Origin: Luzula sylvatica
Taxonomy: Eukaryota > Streptophyta > Magnoliopsida > Poales > Juncaceae
Assembly: GCA_946800325.1 (NCBI GenBank)
Contig: OX326960.1
Span: 38,469,629 to 38,533,628 of the forward strand
Length of the DNA stretch: 64,000 nt
Reading direction: 5' to 3'
This document shows positions 57,423 to 64,000 of the stretch, piece after piece. The notes below the pieces were generated by a model. That model did no database searches. It was not told the origin of the DNA and saw only the letters and a list, made by a program, of their open reading frames with translations. The translations under genes were made by a program, and so were the position numbers. Position 1 is the first letter of the stretch. The number at the start of each line of letters is the position of its first letter.

Positions 57423-60400
57423 TTAACGTCTTGAGCTCGACTTGGCCGAGCTCATCATTGTGAGGTGTCGTTGGGCTCTAGAGCTTGCTCCTCCATCCAC
57501 CCTGTTTCGAAGTTTGCGTGGTAGTGCTTGAGTCGATGGCCGTTCATTTTTGAATGTTTTGCTCGTTTCTTCGCTTCGAATTTCGACAACCCCAAATGTA
57601 GTCACATTGGTGACCACAAAAGGGCCGATCCATCGGGACCGAAGTTTCCCGGGGAAAAGTTTGAGACGAGAGTTGAATAACAACACTCTTTCCCCTACTT
57701 GGAATTCTTTCTTTTGAATCATTCGGTCATGAAACCTCTTTGCTTTTGCCTTGCACGAGCTCGAATTATCGTAGGCCTCTTGCCGGAATTCGTCTAGCTC
57801 GAGTAATTGAAGCTTACGCGCCGATGCGTCCTTCGAGTAGTCGAGGGCAAATTGCTTGATCGCCCAAAAGGCCTTGTGCTCTAACTCGACCGGTAAATGG
57901 CACGCCTTTCCGTACACGAGCTTGAAAGGAGTCATACCTATTGGCGTTTTGAAAGCGGTACGGTACGCCCAAAGTGCGTCGCCTAGTCGAGCACTCCAAT
58001 CTTTACGTGTCGGGTTCACAACTTTTTCCAAAATGGAATTGATTTCACGGTTCGAAACCTCCGCTTGGCCGTTCGTTTGAGGATGATACGCGGTTGAGGT
58101 TCGATGGCTCACATGGTATTTCTCGAGGAGGTTTTGGAGATATCGATTGCAAAAATGGGATCCTCGATCGCTTATAAGAACTCTTGGTATGCCGAATCGT
58201 TGAAAGATATTCTTCTTCAAAAAGTCCACCACCGCTTTCGAATCCGCGTGCCTTGTTGGTATTGCCTCCACCCATTTGGTAACATAATCTACACACAACA
58301 AGATGTAAGTATAGCCAAAAGACGATGGAAACGGGCCCATGAAATCAATGCCCCAAACATCGAATGGTTCACACACATAGATTGAATTGAGGGGCATTTG
58401 ATTTCTACGGCTCAAGTTCCCCGTCTTTTGGCAATTTCCACAACCTTTCACAAAGTTCGCAACGTCTTTATGCAAGGTTGGCCAATAAAATCCACATTCT
58501 TGTACCTTGTGTGTGGTACGTGCAATACCGAAATGTCCACCACATTGTAATGTATGACAAAAAGAAAGGATAGATTGTACCTCATTTTGGTGGACACATT
58601 TTCGAATTACTTGGTCGGTGCAAATTCGAAATAAGATCGGGTCTTCCCAAACGTAGAATCGAGCGTTGCTTTTCATCTTATCGCGTTGTGCCTTGGAGAA
58701 GCTCGGGGGAAAATTCTTCGTGACGATGTAGTTGGCTAGGTCGGCGTACCATGGCGCTTCGACTTGGGCCGCGAGAACGTGTTCCTCGGGAAATTCCTCG
58801 GGAATCGGAACGAGATCTTCAATCTTCAATGGGAGCCGACTCAAATGATCCGCCACGAGATTCTCGCATCCCTTTTTGTCTTTGGTCTCGAGGTCGAATT
58901 CTTGAAGCAAAAGGATCCATCGGAGCAATCTCGGTTTGCACTCCTTTTTCTTCATCAAATGTCTCAAAGCGCCGTGGTCCGAGAAGACTATCACCTTCGT
59001 ACCTAAAAGATAAGAGCGAAATTTCTCCAATGCAAACACAATTGCGAGGAGTTCCTTCTCGGTGGTGGTGTAGTTTCGTTGGGCATTGTCGAGAGTTTTC
59101 GAGGCATAGGGAATCACATGCGGGTCCTTTCCTTCTCTTTGGCCAAGTACCGCCCCCACACTTGTGTCGCTTGCGTCACACATGATTTCGAACGGTAGCT
59201 TCCAATTTGGCGACTTGATGATTGGCGCGGAGCAAAGCTTTTCCTTGAGATTGTCGAAAGCATCCTTGCACTTTGCATCAAATTCGAACTTTACATCTTT
59301 TTGGAGAAGTTGTCACATCGGTTGCGAAATTTTCGAGAAGTCTTTGATGAAGTGCCTATAGAATCCCGCATGGCCGAGAAAGGATCGCACGTCTTTTACC
59401 GTCTTTGGATACGGAAGCGTCTTGATTACATCGATTTTCGCCTTGTCGACTTCCATTCCTTTCTCCGAGATCAAATGACCTAATACAATTCCATTGCTCA
59501 CCATGAAGTGGCATTTCTCAAAATTTAAGACAAGGTTAGATTCAATGCACTTCTCGGGTATTTGGGACAAGTGATCTAGACACGAGTCGAATGAGTCCCC
59601 AAATACCGAGAAGTCGTCCATACAGACCTCAATAAATTTCGAAATGTAATCACTAAAAATCGAAAGCATACACCTTTGAAAAGTTCCCGGTGCGTTGCAA
59701 AGGCCAAAGGGCATTCGGCGGTACGCGAAGGTACCAAACGGACACGTGAATGTGGTCTTCTCTTGATCTTCGGGTGCGACCGATATTTGGAAATAGCCCG
59801 AAAATCCATCGAGGAAGCAATAGAATGGATTTCCCGTGAGTCTTTCTAACATTTGATCGATGAATGGAAGCGGGAAGTGATCCTTTTTCGTCGCCTTATT
59901 GAGCTTTTGGTAATCGATGCAAACTCGCCACCCGTTTTGAACTCGAGTCGGTACTTGATTGCCTTCATCGTTCTCAACAATTGTAATCCCCGTTTTCTTC
60001 GGTACTACGTGTATGGGCGAGACCCATTTCGAGTCGGCGATGGGGTAAATGATCCCCGCATCCAACAACTTGATCACCTCCTTTTTTACCACTTCCATCA
60101 TAGGCGGATTGAGCCGCCTTTGAGGTTCGCGCGATGGTTTTGCTTCGTCCTCGAGAAGGATTCGGTGTGTGCACATGGAGGGGGAAATGTCCGGAATGTC
60201 GGAGAGTGTCCACCCGAAAGCCTTCTTATTCCTTTTTAGCACTTCGATGAGTTTTTCTTCTTGCTCCTTTGCGAGGTTCGAGGCGATTATCACCGGCAAA
60301 GTTTCCGCTTCATCGAGAAAAGCATACTTTAGTCCAATAGGTAATTTTTTTAATTCTAACCTTGGAGCTTGTTCGATTGAAGGTGGAGCTCTTTGCATCG

Positions 60401-61172
60401 GGATTTCGAGGTCTCTTAGAAAGAGTGCTTGATCTATGCTTTGTTCTTCTTCCAAATCCGGCTCGATCTCGAATGTAGGATTGTCATATCCTTCAAATTC
60501 CTCGAATAGTGGGTTCGAGCTCCATTTTAGGTTTTCGAATGAGCTATCCATAGCTTCTTGTACACAATCGTCGATCACGTCCATAGCACTTAAGTTGAGT
60601 GTACCTACAATGGGTTCCTTTAGTTTGTCAAAAATATTGAATTTGATTACCTCATCATCGAACTCCATTGTGAGCTCTCCCACGTGTACATCGATCTTTG
60701 TGCGCGCCGTCTTCAAAAATGGCCGTCCAAGGAGAATCGGGGTTGAATCGCTACTCCCCTCATTCATGTCCAACACGTAGAAGTCCGCGGGAAATAGCAA
60801 CCCATTAACGGTTACTATCACGTCCTCAATTACCCCAACCGGTCGAGTCGTGGACCGATCGGCCAATTGGATTACAACTTGGGTATCATCAAGGGGGCCT
60901 AGATCGAGAGTCTTGAATATCGAGTATGGCATCACATTTATTGAAGCGCCCAAATCAAGCATGCATTTCGGCAATTCATGTTGACCGATTTTGCAAGGAA
61001 TAGCGAACATCCCCGGATCTTTGTGCTTTTGGGGGAGTCTCAAGATCGCCGAAACACTCTCCCCCACACTAATCAACTCATCTCCTTTTGTCTTTCTTTT
61101 ATTCGTGCACAATGCCTTGAGGTATTTTGCCAAACGAGGCACTTCTTTGATTGCTTCGAGTAGAGGAATGTT
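57423..61172 (-). pseudogene. Gypsy-2 pol, one TGA
   Basis: Same domains as Gypsy-1 pol, with the TGA at 59313-59315. Differences are scattered missense changes, among them Gln for Arg in the CIDYRKLNK motif and His for Arg in FYRRFIKD, both at positions usually conserved. The protease, VCMDD box, HHCC finger and integrase motifs remain. Confidence 0.92.
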
Positions 61173-61173
61173 T

Positions 61174-61694
61174 TTTTTGATAAAAACCTGAAGTGAGCTT
61201 TATTATCTCACATTCTAGGTAAATTATATTAAACATCCACATCATTCTTTTACATCTCATAAATTACCAACAAGGAATAAAGAAAGTGTTTATAGTCGGT
61301 TTCACGGCAGCCCATCGAGCTGGCCCATTATTTTTTTTTCCCTACTGACCGCTTTATCTTTCTACCTCGGTCTCATTGCCACCCTCACTCCTCTTCTCAC
61401 ATAAAACAGTTGAGCTTCTTGCTCTCTTATCCATGGCGGCTTCTTAGCATCTCTTTTCGTTTCTTCTCTGCTGCTCACCCTTCTTCGATCTCTTCCTCTC
61501 TCCTCTTCTCCTCTCGTAATCTAGCCTCCCTGCTACCAGATTTAAGTCTCTTGTCCGTAACTCTCTTGTATTCGTCCCATTCGAGCCATATCTCATCGCT
61601 CAATCTCGAGCTTGATTTATTTTCTTCAGAGAAGACTCTCTTGCATCTCTCTCTCCATATGGAGAAATACATTATCACCATTAGCTGCTTATCA
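61174..61694 (-). mobile_element. Truncated LINE in Gypsy-2 (same event as in Gypsy-1)
   Basis: Same insertion point and same duplication (61157-61173 and 61695-61711) as 27756-28277, with a one-base shorter T run inside the UTR and few substitutions. Confidence 0.9.
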
Positions 61695-63384
61695 CGAGTA
61701 GAGGAATGTTTACCTCCACTTTCTTTAAGATGGCAAGCACGTCGTTGTTCGATTCGATTGGCTTTGGGAGACGACTCGGGAAAGGTGGCTTGACTTGAGT
61801 CGATTCGGGTTCTAGTTCTCGAGTTGGTATCTTCGTGGCTTGAGTCGGACTCTCTTTCGGTACCGGTACCTCGAGCTCCTTTTCTTCTTGTACCTCCTTG
61901 CTCTTCGAACTTTCGCCCACCTCTTTACCGCTTCGGAGCGATATTGCGTTCACATGCCTTTGCTCGGAAGGAGCCAACGATTGAGATTGGAGTCGAGATG
62001 TACCTTGGGTCTCGAGAACATTGAGTCGAGTAGCCATTTGATTCATTTGAGTCTCCAAGTTCCCCACATGGCGATTCGTGTTCGCAATTTCGCTCTTAAA
62101 TTCTTGCTTCAATTCTTGCTTCATCGTTTCCATGTTTTTATTTACCCCTCCGATTTCTTGCTTGATTATAGAGGTTATACCGTCCATCATCGCCTTCATA
62201 TCGAACTCTTGTCCTTGTACCGGTTTCGGTATCGATTGTGAAGCGTTCGGTTGTTGGTATGTGGCCGGCTTTGTAAACGGTTGGCGATACGGATCGGGTT
62301 GAGCGTTGTTCGTGTTTGACCATGAGAAGTTCGGGTGATTGCGAAGGTTGGGATTGTACGAATTGGAGGGCTCGAACTTCTTGTACGCGGCGTTTACATC
62401 TTCGACTAAACTCGGGCACTCGTCCGTGTAGTGAGCACTAGCATTACAAACCCCACATTTCTTGGTTTCTTCCTTGCCCAAAGCTTTCATTATGATCTCG
62501 AGTTTGTCGTTAAGCACGTCGACATTGAGGTCGATACATGCATTAACTCGGTATTCCACGTTCTTCCTCGATTGCGAATTGGTCGCCATGAGCTCTACCA
62601 ACTTCTTAATTTCTTCGAGATCCTTGTTGGAGATACTTCCCCCCGCGGATGCGTTGAGGAATTGACTTTCCGAGTAGCCGAGACCGTTAATGAATTGTTC
62701 GTAGAGGTATTGCGGTTCCACACTATGGCTTGGGCATTCTTCCTTCAAGCGCATGAAACGATCGTAGTATTCGTGGAATGCTACGTTCGGTTTTTGCGTC
62801 ATTGCCAAAAGTTCTCGCCTTATAGCCGCCAATCGAGAGGCCGAATAGTACCTCTCCTTGAAGAGGTTCGCTACTTCGTTGAATGCGAGAGGACCTCTAA
62901 GTGTGTAGAACCAATCCTTGGGTCCTTCACCTAATGAGTAAGGAAAAAGAAGAAGAAGAATGTCACTAAAAGCTTCATAATTCGAATATATGTTTAGTTG
63001 AATCTTGAAATCCTTTAAGTGTTTATGAGGGTTTTCCGTGGCTTTCCCGTGAAAAATAGGCAATGAGCCTATAATGCTCGGATCCGCTTTGAAATTTGGT
63101 ATATTGGGCCGAATAAAATTATAATTATCCTCAACATTTCTAGGTGCTACTAATTTTCTCAATGTTTTTGGCCTTGGAGCTCTTGTTTCATCACCCATGT
63201 TTGAATTTAAATGAGTAGAGAGAGAAGAAAAAGTTTGAGTTTGAAGTTGAGGTTCGTCTTGATCTTCTTGTGTCGGTTCCTTGCTCTTCTTAGAGCTCTT
63301 GTTCCTTCTTTCGATCTCCTTGACAAACGGAAGCAATTCTCCTTTTCGTGATCTTGTGTTGTGCATAAAGCTTTCTTCCTTCAC
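61681..63384 (-). pseudogene. Gypsy-2 gag, cut off by the LINE
   Basis: Same 567-codon frame as in Gypsy-1 with about five residue changes (for example Lys for Arg near residue 77 and Val for Glu at 201). The gag domain and CCHC knuckle are intact; the end is LINE-encoded. Confidence 0.92.
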
Positions 63385-63477
63385 CTAGATTGTCACAAAA
63401 GAAACAAAGAAGTGAGTAAACAAATTTATGAATTTAAATTTCAAATTTTGATCTAAAATATTGACTTAAACACCGCT

Positions 63478-63494
63478 CCCCGGCAGCGGCGCCA
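63478..63494 (-). other. Primer-binding site of Gypsy-2 (tRNA-Asp type)
   Basis: Identical to 30061-30077, two bases from the LTR. Confidence 0.85.
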
Positions 63495-63496
63495 TT

Positions 63497-64000
63497 TGAT
63501 GAGCGGGATTTTGGCGTGTTTTATGTCGTTGTGTTAAAACCCCGAACAATCAACAAAATTTGTAATCTAAGTTTGTACAGTGGCAAATGTATAGATTCGT
63601 TCCACGGGGAGCAATTGCGTCAAAATTTGGATCAAAATGGATGGACTAGAAATAACAAAGAAAATTCACAGAAGATAGTCCGTTACAACGGAATTAAGTT
63701 CCGTTACAACGGACATTAGGGTTATGTCTAGCGTAGAGATTGATATGAACGTCCGTTACAACGGAGAAAATTCCGTTATAACGGAACGAGATAGTCCGTT
63801 ATAACGGATAGGAGTAGCGTTATAACGGATTGGTTGATCCGTTACAACGGACTCTTATGTCCGTTACAACGAACTAGTATGAGTGTTATTGAATGCTTTT
63901 CCTTGCTGGTCCGTTACAACGGAAGTAAAGTGCGTTACAACGGAGTACCAACAGACTGAAAGTCAGGTACAAACCGAATGGTCCGTTACAACGCAAATTA
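63497..64000 (-). repeat. 5' LTR of Gypsy-2, partial
   Basis: First 504 bp (U5 side) of the LTR, starting TGATGAGCGGG. It includes most of the palindrome array and a 4-bp ATGG duplication near 63640 not seen in the other LTRs. Confidence 0.93.

Larger units (their letters stand above)
53800..64000 (-). mobile_element. Gypsy-2, duplicate of Gypsy-1 (cut by window end)
   Basis: It sits behind the same CATAG (53795-53799) in the same Copia-3 sequence as Gypsy-1, and has the same LINE insertion and the same TGA. It therefore descends from the same insertion event. The 3' LTR is uninterrupted, so Copia-2 is absent. The 5' LTR continues past 64000. Confidence 0.95.

Overview
The window is plant nuclear DNA, most likely from an angiosperm and probably a eudicot. 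It holds Ty1/copia elements primed by initiator tRNA-Met, Athila-like Ty3/gypsy elements with a tRNA-Asp-type primer site, a zf-RVT-type LINE remnant and a SINE-like repeat. It is repeat-dominated and gene-poor. The only convincing host gene is a two-exon gene for an unknown membrane protein, present twice.

Layout: 1-2420 is the end of a tandem unit (copy A). 2421-9597 is Copia-1 (+ strand; complete 5' LTR, two in-frame stops, 3' LTR lost). 9598-36242 is one old Copia-3 element (- strand) split by Gypsy-1 (13072-31747, - strand, flanked by the 5-bp duplication CATAG). The 3' LTR of Gypsy-1 is in turn split by Copia-2 (13517-20932, - strand, intact 1315-codon gag-pol but no 5' LTR). A 5'-truncated LINE sits between gag and pol of Gypsy-1. 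36243-50280 holds two tandem copies (B and C) of a 7.04-kb unit bounded by (TA)n, each with the two-exon gene. 50281-64000 repeats the Copia-3/Gypsy arrangement (Gypsy-2, cut by the window edge) at the same insertion site, with the same LINE and the same pol stop codon. The left and right parts are therefore copies of one segment about 47 kb apart. Copia-1 and Copia-2 are missing from the right copy, so they arrived later or belong to a different haplotype. An assembly that placed two haplotypes in tandem cannot be excluded from sequence alone.

The most unusual content is in the untranslated parts of the retrotransposons. First, arrays of short palindromes built on CGTT-NN-AACG occur in three unrelated families. 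In the gypsy arrays their spacing is close to multiples of the DNA helical repeat (about 21, 42 and 52 bp). Second, several families carry series of hairpins with a constant loop and changing but still paired stems. In Copia-1/2 the loop is 19 nt with a GGCC core. In the gypsy 3' UTR the loop contains TGACTCA, and two of the hairpins are enclosed by unrelated outer stems that pair perfectly. These look like selected DNA-binding or RNA-structure modules (promoter, packaging or dimerisation), which is inference.

All coordinates and spacings were read by hand; element borders without a target duplication are good to a few bases.
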